Positions 9,135 through 17,248 of a DNA stretch of 64,000 nt are shown here, one piece after another (the first letter of the stretch is position 1; every line of letters begins with the position of its first letter). Position numbers and translations under genes: made by a program. Below the pieces are notes generated by a model. That model searched no databases. It was not told the origin of the DNA and worked only from the letters and a program-made list of their open reading frames with translations. The DNA comes from CAZOKZ01 sp964580585 (GTDB taxonomy: Bacteria > Sumerlaeota > Sumerlaeia > SLMS01 > JAHLLQ01). The DNA is taken from NCBI GenBank assembly GCA_964580585.1, contig CAZOKZ010000011.1, forward strand, positions 31,090 through 95,089, in the 5' to 3' direction.

Positions 9135-9992
9135 TCAGCCAAACAGGCCAAAGAACCGCTTTTTCTTCACCGTACGCGTGATCATTAACAAGTCATAGGT
9201 TTTACACGGAAAATCCAAGTCGTCGGGCACGGTAGAGAAGGCGAAGCTCTTGCGCTTATCGATTTTAACTTCCTCGCCCGGCTGGGGAATTTTACCCGTT
9301 TTCACCATGTCGCCGTATGTGGATCGGAAAAAGGTGCGTATGTCGTCGCCCGGTTCGCCTTCCGGCAATTCACACACCAGATCCGGCAATTGCAGCAGCG
9401 ACAATCCACGCGTCAGCAGGTAGTGTTTGCCCCCTGCCTCGACGGTATTCAACGAGAGCACTAACTCGTCCGGCGTGCCGTTCGTGCGCAGAGAATCCCA
9501 TACATTTTTACCATCGATCAGTTTGCCGAACTGCCCGCTGGTGTAGCAGGTGCCGCAATGCGGGTTTGCCGCGCCGATGGCTCCCTGGCGACAGAGACCT
9601 GCCGTGACTTTCAACAGCAGGATGAAATGTTCACACGGTTTTTCGTCTTTGCCGCCGGTGTTTGTCACCAAGGCAAAAGATTTATGCGATTCGAGACGTG
9701 TTTTGTCTTCGCGGCTGAGGTTCGAATGGGCGATTGTGTCCTGGGATGGGCTCGGGATGTTGTGAATCAGAATCATCACCGCAAAATCGCCCTGGGTCGC
9801 CATGTAGCTGATAATGCGCAGGTCGTCTTTCCCCTGCTCGGTGACCATGGCGATCTCGCACTCCTCGCGACTTGGGTCCGAGGAGTTAACGAACTTCTCC
9901 AACGCATCGACATCGATCTCGGGGAACGTGTCGAAAAACACGTCCATCTGGTAGGGAATCGTTTCGCGCTCGACAACAGGCGTACCGGTCAT
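9135..9992 (-). CDS. conserved hypothetical protein, possibly DUF4261-like
   Basis: The 285-aa product starts at an ATG preceded by GGGGG 5 bp upstream. It has no signal peptide or membrane segment and ends in a short basic/aromatic tail (VKKKRFFGLFG). The middle (ESHKSFALVTN, HFILLLKVTAGLC, GAIGAANPHCGTCYTSGQF) recalls the pattern of DUF4261-type proteins, where a hydrophobic helix precedes a Gly/Ala-rich segment. That resemblance is by eye only. Five cysteines, two in PHCGTCY, could bind metal. It is convergent with truA, with a 37-bp gap. Function unknown. Confidence 0.7.
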   Translation of the reverse strand: MTGTPVVERETIPYQMDVFFDTFPEIDVDALEKFVNSSDPSREECEIAMVTEQGKDDLRIISYMATQGDFAVMILIHNIPSPSQDTIAHSNLSREDKTRLESHKSFALVTNTGGKDEKPCEHFILLLKVTAGLCRQGAIGAANPHCGTCYTSGQFGKLIDGKNVWDSLRTNGTPDELVLSLNTVEAGGKHYLLTRGLSLLQLPDLVCELPEGEPGDDIRTFFRSTYGDMVKTGKIPQPGEEVKIDKRKSFAFSTVPDDLDFPCKTYDLLMITRTVKKKRFFGLFG

Positions 9993-10183
9993 ACAGCCCC
10001 CATGGCGGTTGGTTTCAGAACCGTTCGCTCCCGAAGATCATCGAACGGTCAAGCGCCGGTGTGGATTTTAGCCGCAGGCGGGCTGTTGTCCACAAGAATT
10101 CGCAACGATTGGCAGACGAGTATCCACGAAGGAAGTAGAATTTGAGGAGGAGAGATAAACGCTCCCGCTCGAATTCGTTCTCC

Positions 10184-10585
10184 CTATACCTTCAAATCCT
10201 CGCGCGCATCCAATTCCGTCAAGACACACCCTTCATAAGCGTTCAGCTTGTTTTCGCGAATGAATTTCTGCACATCGGGACTTTCCGAACCGGGCTGCAA
10301 CCACACATGGGTAATGCCGACTGCAACGGCTTCGCGCAGGATTTCAATCCCGGTCATCGGATTGACGACCATGTTGAGCACGTCGGGTTTTTCCGGCAAA
10401 TCCGCCAAGGTGGGATAAACCGGACGTCCATCGATGGTTTTGAGCAACCGCGCGACCGGATAAACATCGTACCCGCGGTCGGCGAGCAGCTTCACGATGC
10501 GATAACTGGCGCGGTCCTGTTTGGCCGAAGCTCCTACGACCGCCCATTTTTTCATCTTTAGCATGGATTCTACGATATTGGACAT
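10184..10585 (-). CDS. CoA-binding domain protein (YccU-like)
   Basis: The 133-aa protein is a single Rossmann-type CoA_binding_2 domain of the usual length. It begins KKWAVVGASAKQDRASYRIV, the nucleotide-binding loop. DVYPVARLLKTIDGRPVYPTL, PDVLNMVVNP and THVWLQPGSES follow, as in E. coli YccU and relatives of the succinyl-CoA synthetase alpha N-domain. The family binds CoA or a related nucleotide, but its cellular role is not established. An internal ATG at 10564 is an alternative start. It stands alone on the minus strand. Confidence 0.88.
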   Translation of the reverse strand: MSNIVESMLKMKKWAVVGASAKQDRASYRIVKLLADRGYDVYPVARLLKTIDGRPVYPTLADLPEKPDVLNMVVNPMTGIEILREAVAVGITHVWLQPGSESPDVQKFIRENKLNAYEGCVLTELDAREDLKV

Positions 10586-10730
10586 TGTTTTCCAGGATTC
10601 CTGTTGAGGATATTAGGGAACTGTCCTCGCCTCACTACAAGAACGCAATCTAATCTCGACCCCCGTGAATAATATGGGGCGCAATTCCGTAAGAGTCAAT
10701 CGAGGGACAAATAAAGAGAGGCCAATCTCT

Positions 10731-11591
10731 ATGGAAATCATTCGTCCGACATGGGAACTGGTTGCCGATGGGCAGAATTTCCCCGAAGGCCCCGCCTGGA
10801 ATGGCCGGGATACGCTCTATTTTTCAAACTGCGACGGTGGAACCGTGATGAAGGTGATTCATGGCCGCGCGGGGGTCGAGGTGTTTGCCTCGGCGGGCGA
10901 AGCCCCCCCGACCATTGGACGCACCAACGGGATGGTCTTTGGCGCAGACAATTGCCTGTACGCGTGTGATTTCGGACACACGCCCGGCATCGTGCGCCTG
11001 CATCCGGACGGGTCGAGCGAATATCTGGTCACAGAATTTGAAGGCCAACCATTCGTGAAACCGAACGATCTGGCCTTCGATCCCGACGGCATGTTGTATT
11101 TCACCGATTCATGGAAGTACGAAGAGGATTTTCCCGAAGGTGCGCTCTATCGGTTGAATATCATGACGCGCGCAATCGAACGGCTGGATTCTTTTCTTTC
11201 GTTTCCGAACGGTCTCGCGTTTTCCGCCGACATGGCGTCGCTTTTCATGGCCGAATCGCTTAAGAAGCGCGTACTGCGTTATCCGGTATTGAACGAAGGC
11301 ACCCTTGGCATTCCCGACGTGTTTTGCGAAATGCCCGGTGGGGACCCGGATGGCATGAATCTGGACGTGGAAGGCAATCTGTACGTCGCGCATTTTTGCG
11401 GCGGAGCGATTTTGGTTTATTCGCCCGATGGCGAGTTGATTCGGAAAATCGAAACGCCCGGCAGTTGCCCCAGCAACATCGATTTCGCGGGCGATGATCT
11501 TCGCACGATTTACCTGACCGAAGACGAAACACACGCGGTGTATAAAACAACTTGGGACGTGCCGGGATTGCCATTGTTTTGGCGGTCTTGA
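10731..11591 (+). CDS. SMP-30/gluconolactonase family beta-propeller
   Basis: The 286-aa product starts at the ATG preceded by GAGAGG (10716-10721, 9 bp spacing). An in-frame GTG at 10665 would add 22 residues. The N-terminal FPEGPAWNGRDTLYFSNCDG carries the metal-ligand Glu of SMP-30/lactonase proteins. TNGMVFGADNCLYACDFG, KPNDLAFDPDGMLYFTDS and FPNGLAFSADMASLFMAES are successive propeller blades with the expected Asn/Asp ligands. The family hydrolyses sugar lactones or related esters with a divalent metal. The substrate cannot be told. No signal peptide is visible. Confidence 0.9.
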   Translation: MEIIRPTWELVADGQNFPEGPAWNGRDTLYFSNCDGGTVMKVIHGRAGVEVFASAGEAPPTIGRTNGMVFGADNCLYACDFGHTPGIVRLHPDGSSEYLVTEFEGQPFVKPNDLAFDPDGMLYFTDSWKYEEDFPEGALYRLNIMTRAIERLDSFLSFPNGLAFSADMASLFMAESLKKRVLRYPVLNEGTLGIPDVFCEMPGGDPDGMNLDVEGNLYVAHFCGGAILVYSPDGELIRKIETPGSCPSNIDFAGDDLRTIYLTEDETHAVYKTTWDVPGLPLFWRS

Positions 11592-11612
11592 TACCAGGGG
11601 AAAGGACTGATC

Positions 11613-11924
11613 GTGGATGATCTTTTAGTAATTGGCAGCAATGGAATCGTCGCGGGAATCGATAAACGCACCGGGACGATTCGATGGCAGACGGTTCTGA
11701 TGCCAGGATTCCTCGGGGGCGGCGTATCCCAGGATGTATCTGTTCTGGTTCACGATTGTTATGTGTATGCGGGGTGCCATGGGGCGCTGTTTTGTTTGTC
11801 GCTTAGGTCAGGGCAAATCCTTTGGAAAAATGAACTCAAGGGATTTGGATACAACGATGTATCGCTGGCCCTGAATAATATTTCCGTGCAATACTTGGAA
11901 AAAGTCGAACGCGAAAGAGATTAG
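11613..11924 (+). CDS. small PQQ-like (quinoprotein) beta-propeller fragment protein
   Basis: The 103-aa product starts at GTG 11613 behind a purine-rich AGGGGAAAGGA. It contains two PQQ-type repeat cores, GIDKRTGTIRWQTVL and CLSLRSGQILWKNEL, each with the typical G-x-x-x-W ending. VYAGCHGALFCL joins them. A full propeller needs about seven or eight repeats, so this is either a stand-alone mini-protein or the remnant of a longer gene. It lacks a signal peptide, unlike most quinoproteins. It starts 21 bp after the SMP-30 gene, in the same direction. Confidence 0.65.
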   Translation: MDDLLVIGSNGIVAGIDKRTGTIRWQTVLMPGFLGGGVSQDVSVLVHDCYVYAGCHGALFCLSLRSGQILWKNELKGFGYNDVSLALNNISVQYLEKVERERD

Positions 11925-11954
11925 CACAATTATTTTTTCTGAATGGAGTTTGCC

Positions 11955-12176
11955 ATGTATTCATTCCAATCGCAAAAAGTCGTGCGCGTCCGTGCCGATG
12001 GAGGTAGTTTTTTACTCTTCGGCGATCCATTGATTGGCAGCAACCCGGCGCTCGATGGTGGAGCATTGCCAACGTTACTGGAAATGGGGTGGCGCGTGGC
12101 GTCGGTGCACATGACAGCCTCGGCGGGCGTGAATCCCGATCAACATGCGGCGTTGGTGGTGATGGAAAAGAAATAA
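11955..12176 (+). CDS. small hypothetical protein, DUF4177-like
   Basis: The 73-aa product starts at ATG 11955, 6 bp after GGAG; an upstream in-frame ATG (11943) has no such site. A beta-strand opening (SFQSQKVVRVRAD) is followed by a helix-turn pattern LPTLLEMGWRVASVHMTAS. The latter resembles the L-x-x-x-G-W-E-x-x-S core of DUF4177 proteins. Their function is unknown. It sits between the mini-propeller and the membrane paralogues, all on the plus strand. Confidence 0.6.
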   Translation: MYSFQSQKVVRVRADGGSFLLFGDPLIGSNPALDGGALPTLLEMGWRVASVHMTASAGVNPDQHAALVVMEKK

Positions 12177-12195
12177 ATTAAATGGGGAGGATGAC

Positions 12196-12681
12196 ATGAA
12201 CAGCGATGCGTATAAAAGAATTCAAACATACGTTTTGCTGCATCGCGTTGCAGGGGTTTTCATGGCATTGATGAGTTGTTTTTTCCTGCCTCATTTGATT
12301 ATCGGATTAATGTTTCTCGTCGATCCACAAGCCATGCAAGGCCCCAATCAACAAGCAGCGTTTCCCTTTTCCGGCAGGATGATGGGAGTCATGTTTTTTG
12401 TTTTTCCCGCCATCATGGTTACAATGAACTTAATTATCGGAACGACCGTATTTATTTCGGGAAGTCGCATTCGAGATTTGCGAAGTTATAACTTTTGCCT
12501 GATATCGGCTTGTCTGGCTTTATTCGGAATGCCAGTTGGCACGGTAATTGGAGCGTTCAGTATTTATACGCTTGTCCAACCCGAGGTTCGGGAATTATTC
12601 TCAGACACCAAGGACAATGAAATGCGAAACGCTCCCTCTAGCATGGATACTCATGACGCAAACAAAGAAAACCAATCCTGA
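12196..12681 (+). CDS. small multi-pass membrane protein, paralogue A
   Basis: The 161-aa product starts 19 bp after the previous gene, behind GGGAGGATG. Three or four hydrophobic stretches are visible (VAGVFMALMSCFFLPHLIIG, MMGVMFFVFPAIMVTMNLII, CLISACLALFGMPVGTVIGA), then a polar tail. The C-terminal block R-x-Y-N-F-C-L-x-S-A through GTV to P-E-V-R-E-L-F matches the next gene position by position, so the two are diverged duplicates. Similar short membrane proteins are widespread and uncharacterised. It overlaps the next gene by 29 bp. Confidence 0.75.
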   Translation: MNSDAYKRIQTYVLLHRVAGVFMALMSCFFLPHLIIGLMFLVDPQAMQGPNQQAAFPFSGRMMGVMFFVFPAIMVTMNLIIGTTVFISGSRIRDLRSYNFCLISACLALFGMPVGTVIGAFSIYTLVQPEVRELFSDTKDNEMRNAPSSMDTHDANKENQS

Positions 12682-13084
12682 AATTCAACAAGTCCACGTG
12701 CTTTCCACGCTTCATTATCTGAGCGGTGTCGTATTGCTTTTGTCGTCATGTGTATGCGTGCTGCAATTTGGATTGGACAGCGTAGTCCAGGTGCTGAATA
12801 CAGTGCTGGCACGCGACACGAGTCTCTGGCGATTGTCACAGCTATCTTATTTGATACTCGATGTCTTGGTGATCCTGGTTTTCTGGGTCGCCGGAGGAGC
12901 CAACATTGTCGCGGGCAATCATTTACGGTCGTTCAAGAAACATCAATTCTGTCGTTTCGTAGCCAATGCCTCGGTGATTTTCATTCCGCTGGGAACCGTG
13001 GTTTGTATCGTAAGTTATTTGATATTAACCCGACCTTCGATTGCGGCGTTATTCGATAACGACGGGAAATCGAAAAATGAATAA
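12653..13084 (+). CDS. small multi-pass membrane protein, paralogue B
   Basis: Start ATG 12653 (143 aa) was chosen because it opens directly onto the MTQTKKTNPEIQQ leader; the frame is open further upstream inside the preceding gene. Three hydrophobic segments are visible (LSGVVLLLSSCVCVL, YLILDVLVILVFWVAGGANI, VANASVIFIPLGTVVCIVSY). The ending KHQFCRF through P-L-G-T-V to R-P-S-I-A-A-L-F parallels paralogue A. It overlaps the following lipoprotein gene by 8 bp. Function unknown. Confidence 0.7.
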   Translation: MTQTKKTNPEIQQVHVLSTLHYLSGVVLLLSSCVCVLQFGLDSVVQVLNTVLARDTSLWRLSQLSYLILDVLVILVFWVAGGANIVAGNHLRSFKKHQFCRFVANASVIFIPLGTVVCIVSYLILTRPSIAALFDNDGKSKNE

Positions 13085-14279
13085 ATACACGCTAGCAATA
13101 TTATTAACGTTAGTCTTTACCGCGTGTTCGACCGACCCTCAAATATTAATTGAAGAAGAAGCCGTTTGGAATATGCACATTATCGATTCCGGATCGGTTG
13201 GCGCGGATGGCGTGCAATTAATCGATGTGAATAACGACGGCTTACCGGATGTTGTGTCGGCGTGGGAGGAAGGCGGTTGCGTGCGCGTTTCCTTGAACCC
13301 AGGGGCCGAAAACGCTCGCAACGCATGGGCTTCGGAAACCGTTGGTGAAACTCCCGATATTGAAAGCGCCTTCGCGTCCGACCTGGATGGGGACGGAGAT
13401 ATGGATATTGTTGCAAGCTGCGAAGGCGATACGAAAACAATGTTCGTACTTTGGAAAGATAACGAGTCCTGGACAAAACAATCGATTCCCGCATCAAATA
13501 ATATAATGCCTTGGATGATGGCAATTCGTGTAAAGATTGAGGGTAATCAATATCCCCATATCGTTGCTGGTGGACGTGGAGACGGAGCTTCCGTGGGATA
13601 TTTTTCCTTGTCAGACAATCCGCGCGATATCGCAACGTGGCAATGGCACCATTTATCGGATGCAGGTTGGATAATGGGAATAGACGCATCGGATATAGAT
13701 GGGGACGGAGACGTTGATATATTAATTACGGATCGTGTCGGACCAGATCGGAGTCTTCGCTGGTTGGAAAATCCAAACAAAGAAGGCGAATCCTGGGCGA
13801 ATCATTTTATCGCGAGTGGAATTTTCAATCCATTCTTTTTCGCACGCGGAGATTTGGATCACGACGGAGATGAGGACATCGTCTTTACCGCAAATGAAGG
13901 AAACAAATCGCTCCTGTTGATTTGTTCTCGTCTGGATAATTCCGGCGATCGTTGGAATGTCGAAAGGCTGCTATTTCCCGACGGAGTGGGAACGGCCAAA
14001 GGCGTGGCGCTCGGTGATATTAATAACGATGGCAATCCCGATATAATATTAACATGCGAGCACGCGCGCGAAGGAAAATCAGGCGTATTCTGGGTGGATG
14101 GAAAAACGCGAAACGCGTATTTAATCAGCGGACCGGTCGGCATCAAATACGACAACGTCGTGCTCTTCGATCTCGACGCCGATGGCGACCTGGATATTAT
14201 CACGACGGAAGAAAATGAAGGCGGGCCCGGTACGGGTCTGGGGGTTGTTTGGTATGAAAATCCAGGTAGGAATAACTAA
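13077..14279 (+). CDS. FG-GAP/VCBS-repeat lipoprotein
   Basis: I chose ATG 13077 because it gives a clean lipoprotein signal: MNKYTLAILLTLVFTACSTD with the lipobox cysteine at residue 17. The 400-aa product then carries at least five calcium-loop repeats of the FG-GAP/VCBS type: DVNNDGLPDVV, DLDGDGDMDIV, DIDGDGDVDIL, DLDHDGDEDIV and DINNDGNPDIIL, plus DLDADGDLDII near the end. These fold as an integrin-like beta-propeller. It is probably an envelope-anchored binding protein of unknown ligand. Two copies of the dispersed GGGGACGGAG motif fall exactly on repeat loops. Confidence 0.88.
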   Translation: MNKYTLAILLTLVFTACSTDPQILIEEEAVWNMHIIDSGSVGADGVQLIDVNNDGLPDVVSAWEEGGCVRVSLNPGAENARNAWASETVGETPDIESAFASDLDGDGDMDIVASCEGDTKTMFVLWKDNESWTKQSIPASNNIMPWMMAIRVKIEGNQYPHIVAGGRGDGASVGYFSLSDNPRDIATWQWHHLSDAGWIMGIDASDIDGDGDVDILITDRVGPDRSLRWLENPNKEGESWANHFIASGIFNPFFFARGDLDHDGDEDIVFTANEGNKSLLLICSRLDNSGDRWNVERLLFPDGVGTAKGVALGDINNDGNPDIILTCEHAREGKSGVFWVDGKTRNAYLISGPVGIKYDNVVLFDLDADGDLDIITTEENEGGPGTGLGVVWYENPGRNN

Positions 14280-14297
14280 CGAGCGGGGTTTGCAATA

Positions 14298-14858
14298 ATG
14301 ATCCGTTTTACCAATACACAAGAAGACCATGTCGATTTTCGGATGTATCATTTTCAGAACGACCCAAGGGCGAAGCAGTCAAGAACGCTATATGCTTTGT
14401 TCGCTCCTTTATTATTTTTGATCCTGACAATTCCGAGCTTATTCGGTGAAGCCGCATTAGGTTCGATTTGTATCTTTGTCTTGTTCTCAATTATATAGGT
14501 TCTTTTCGTAACGCTTCTTTACCCTATTCTCGTTAGACGTAATAGTAGCAAAATTAGAGACGATCTATCATTGTGTGAGTATGCACTGGAGGTTGAAGGC
14601 GATTGGCTGGTAGCCAAAACTTGGCGCTCCGATTGTCGATATAAATTGGGCTCGTGTCCTAAGATCACGATCGACCAACTCGATTGTTTTATTTATGTCA
14701 CCGAACTAAGTGCTCTTATCATTCCTCGATTGCGGGTGTCAGAGGGAGATTTCGATTCGTTTGTCCAGCAGTTGAAATCAGAATGGGAACAACAACGAGC
14801 GGTGGATTCAACGACTGGCGCTCCCCCACCCGTTCCGCAAAATTCCACGTCAGGGTAA
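14298..14858 (+). pseudogene. YcxB-like membrane protein interrupted by one in-frame TAG
   Basis: The frame reads from ATG 14298 for 66 codons, meets a single TAG at 14496-14498, then stays open in the same frame for 119 more codons to the stop at 14856-14858. Before the TAG are a soluble segment (HVDFRMYHFQNDPRAKQS) and hydrophobic stretches (LLFLILTIPSLF, CIFVLFSII). After it come the rest of the helix (VLFVTLLYPILV) and a soluble domain with LEVEGDWLVAK, CFIYVTELSALIIPRL and VQQLKSEWEQQ, in the order expected of YcxB-like proteins. A TGG-to-TAG or CAG-to-TAG change would explain it. TAG is an ordinary stop elsewhere in the window. Confidence 0.7.
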
Positions 14859-14973
14859 TCCTTCACACGTCAGCCACTTCCCCATTGACGTCCCGCCGTC
14901 GATTCCCCCATCTTAGCACCGTCATGTCTGACGAGACATAACGCTCTCGCCTAAACCCGACGGAAAGCCCCCG

Positions 14974-16032
14974 ATGTCTTCCGCGTTGCCTCGAATCGAA
15001 ACTCCGCCGACCTTGCCGCGTGTTGTTCCCGCGCCGGTGGTGGACGATTTTGGACGGCAGTTTCGTTACATCCGCGTCAGCGTCACCGACCTTTGCAACC
15101 TGTCGTGTACCTACTGCAACCCGGTCAAAGGCTGCGCCAGCACACACACGCACAAACTTTCCTGGGACGATCTGGATTTTCTCGTCGATGTGTCGGTCAA
15201 CGATCTCGGCGCCGAGGCCGTGCGCATCACCGGCGGCGAGCCAACCGTGCGCCCGGGCCTGGTCGAATGGGTTCGCGGTATTCGTCGGCACGCGGGGTTG
15301 ATCGACGTGGCGATGACGACGAACGGCGTTTTGCTCGGACGGCTGGGACCGGCACTGGCCAACGCGGGACTCAACCGCGTGAACATTTCGCTCGATTCAT
15401 GGGACGCGGCGCGGTTCGCCGAAGTCACCCGCGGAGGCTCGCTGGATCGCGTGATCGAAGGCATTGAAACTGCCGTGCGTCTGTTTCGTCGCGTGAAAAT
15501 CAACTGCGTTGCCATGCGGGGGATTTCACCCGCCGAGATGCAGAAATACATCGCGTTTTCTCACGAACATGGCGTGGAAATCCGGTTTATCGAGCTGATG
15601 CCGATTTTCGATCAGAAGGACTATTTCCACGCGCATTACATCAGCGTGGACGAGCTTCATGGGTTGATCGGCGAGCTGGGTTATCGCCTCGAACGCGAGG
15701 GCAGCGGCCCCGCCGAAGGCAATCGCACGGGATACGGCCCGGCGACAACGTACCGGGTGGCGGGCACGCGCGCGCGGCTGGGTTTCATCAGCCAAATGTC
15801 CGATACGAAATGCAAGCATTGCAACAAGTTGCGCCTGACGAGCGATGGCGCCCTGAAGCCGTGTCTGCTGATGCCCGAGGAAGTGGATCTGACAGGTGCG
15901 ATTCACGCACGCGACCGTGGCGCTGTCGGGCGCGCGATGCGGCACCAGTTTCTTGCGCGCGCTGAACGGTACGACGCAACCACCGCGTTAGAGCATTCCG
16001 TCGGAAGGTCCATGCAGGCCACGGGCGGGTGA
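14974..16032 (+). CDS. moaA: GTP 3',8-cyclase (molybdenum cofactor biosynthesis protein A)
   Basis: The 352-aa radical SAM enzyme converts GTP to 3',8-cyclo-GTP, the first step of molybdopterin synthesis. The SAM cluster is in VTDLCNLSCTYCNP (CxxxCxxC) and ITGGEPTVRPGL is the GGE motif. The second 4Fe-4S cluster has CKHCNKLRLTSDGALKPC (CxxC-x13-C). The protein ends in the conserved double glycine (SMQATGG) needed for activity in the family. About 25 N-terminal residues are an extra leader. No other moa gene is adjacent, so the rest of the pathway must lie elsewhere. Confidence 0.96.
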   Translation: MSSALPRIETPPTLPRVVPAPVVDDFGRQFRYIRVSVTDLCNLSCTYCNPVKGCASTHTHKLSWDDLDFLVDVSVNDLGAEAVRITGGEPTVRPGLVEWVRGIRRHAGLIDVAMTTNGVLLGRLGPALANAGLNRVNISLDSWDAARFAEVTRGGSLDRVIEGIETAVRLFRRVKINCVAMRGISPAEMQKYIAFSHEHGVEIRFIELMPIFDQKDYFHAHYISVDELHGLIGELGYRLEREGSGPAEGNRTGYGPATTYRVAGTRARLGFISQMSDTKCKHCNKLRLTSDGALKPCLLMPEEVDLTGAIHARDRGAVGRAMRHQFLARAERYDATTALEHSVGRSMQATGG

Positions 16033-16055
16033 GCTTTACCATAAAGCAATCGAGA

Positions 16056-16079
16056 CCACGGAGAAAATTTTCTCTGTGG
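16056..16079. terminator. inverted repeat between convergent moaA and FHA-PilZ genes
   Basis: CCACGGAGAAAA at 16056-16067 pairs with TTTTCTCTGTGG at 16068-16079 with one G-T wobble. It has no separate loop, so only the outer part could fold. Its place between convergent genes and its A/T core suit a bidirectional terminator. The text also resembles the intergenic CCACAGAGAA-type repeats common in many bacterial genomes. Confidence 0.4.
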
Positions 16080-16112
16080 CCTCGTTGATTTCTGTGGTTG
16101 ATTACCGATTTC

Positions 16113-17024
16113 TCAGGGCAATTCCGACAGCCGGTCGATCTGCGCATCCAGAAAATCCCGTGCGTCCGGCGCCAAATTGGAAAACTCGATTCCCAACACG
16201 CAGGCGTTTTCTTCGCTACGGGTGTCGATGTGGCTCCAAGCCATGCGACCACGCAGCACCACGGGTTTATCGACGCCCTCCATCGTGACGTCACACTGGA
16301 TGTAGGTTTTTTTCTGGATCAGCATCAGCCAGAGTTCTTTGGAAATATCCGGCGAAATAAACCGCAGACCCGTGGCGTCCAGGTCCTCGATCGTGCCCGT
16401 CACCACCTTCGGGGTGAACGTTTCCTGGGGGATCAAAATGCGCATCGTTGCCGCAATTTTGCACGGCACGCGGTGGCTGAGCGCCCCGCCTTTGTGCTTG
16501 GCTAACTGGGTGTTAAACCGCGCGCGAATATTGACTTCCCATTCCTCGCGCACGAAATACCCTACAATCGCATCGCCCGCCAATACCGTGTCGCCGTGAT
16601 TGAGCGGCGCCGGGCCGTCCAGCTTTTCCTTGTTCAGAAACGTGCCGTTACGGCTCTTCAGATCCTCCACGAAACACAGCGGTTCCGGATCGTTCGAGTA
16701 ATAATTCTCGTACACAATACGCGCATGTTCGCGCGAAGTGTTCGGGCGCGGAATAATGATGTCGCAATTCATCGCTCGGCCAATGATCAACTCGGGTTTA
16801 TCGACGATAACCTCGCGTGGGTGATCGCCTGTCATCAGCACCGTCAGCACGGGCACCCGGCGATTGGGCACAGGCGTGTGCGGGTCCGCGCGCATGACCT
16901 CGTTGATCGAGAGCGGGCGTGTTTCAAACGACTCCTCGCCGCCCTCGGGCTCACGCCTGAGAGGCGCGTCGTCGTCCTCGCGATTGAAATGCTCCTGCTG
17001 AGAATCCACATCGGGTTGGCTCAT
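16113..17024 (-). CDS. FHA domain-PilZ domain protein
   Basis: I chose ATG 17024 (303 aa) because GGGGG lies 7 bp upstream; the frame opens further upstream at 17090. After an acidic leader, the FHA domain spans about residues 55-160 with LIIGRAMNCDIIIP, NTSREHARIVYE and VEDLKSRNGTFLN, the phosphothreonine-binding loops. A PilZ-like domain follows at about 180-300, with HRVPCKIAATMRI and IEDLDATGLRFIS standing for the R-x-x-x-R and D-x-S-x-x-G motifs, both imperfect. It may couple Ser/Thr phosphorylation to cyclic-di-GMP or another signal. Binding of either ligand is inferred. Confidence 0.85.
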   Translation of the reverse strand: MSQPDVDSQQEHFNREDDDAPLRREPEGGEESFETRPLSINEVMRADPHTPVPNRRVPVLTVLMTGDHPREVIVDKPELIIGRAMNCDIIIPRPNTSREHARIVYENYYSNDPEPLCFVEDLKSRNGTFLNKEKLDGPAPLNHGDTVLAGDAIVGYFVREEWEVNIRARFNTQLAKHKGGALSHRVPCKIAATMRILIPQETFTPKVVTGTIEDLDATGLRFISPDISKELWLMLIQKKTYIQCDVTMEGVDKPVVLRGRMAWSHIDTRSEENACVLGIEFSNLAPDARDFLDAQIDRLSELP

Positions 17025-17248
17025 GGTCGTGCCCCCATCGTCCTTTCGATAAACCGCGCGGGTCGCGCTGCCCAGCCAGACAACCCCCACGCTATTGCCA
17101 GCGAATCAGTCTGTCAATCTCATCCTCTTTGTCTCAGTATCCCGAAGCGTAAGAGGACTTGAACCGAGTGGCAAGAAAATCCCGCGCCTGGGAGGGGATT
17201 TTGAGGGAAAGCAGGGCGAATGAATGGCGAAGACGGGCTGTTCTCACA

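Noticed and set aside
13389..13710. Two motif copies as independent evidence for the dispersed element
   Set aside because: They coincide with Asp-Gly-Asp-Gly-Asp calcium loops of VCBS repeats, so codon choice may explain them. They were counted but given less weight.
14298..14858. Reassignment of TAG as a sense codon
   Set aside because: TAG ends TgpA, the TIGR03032 protein and ndk at their normal C-termini, so no genetic-code change is supported.
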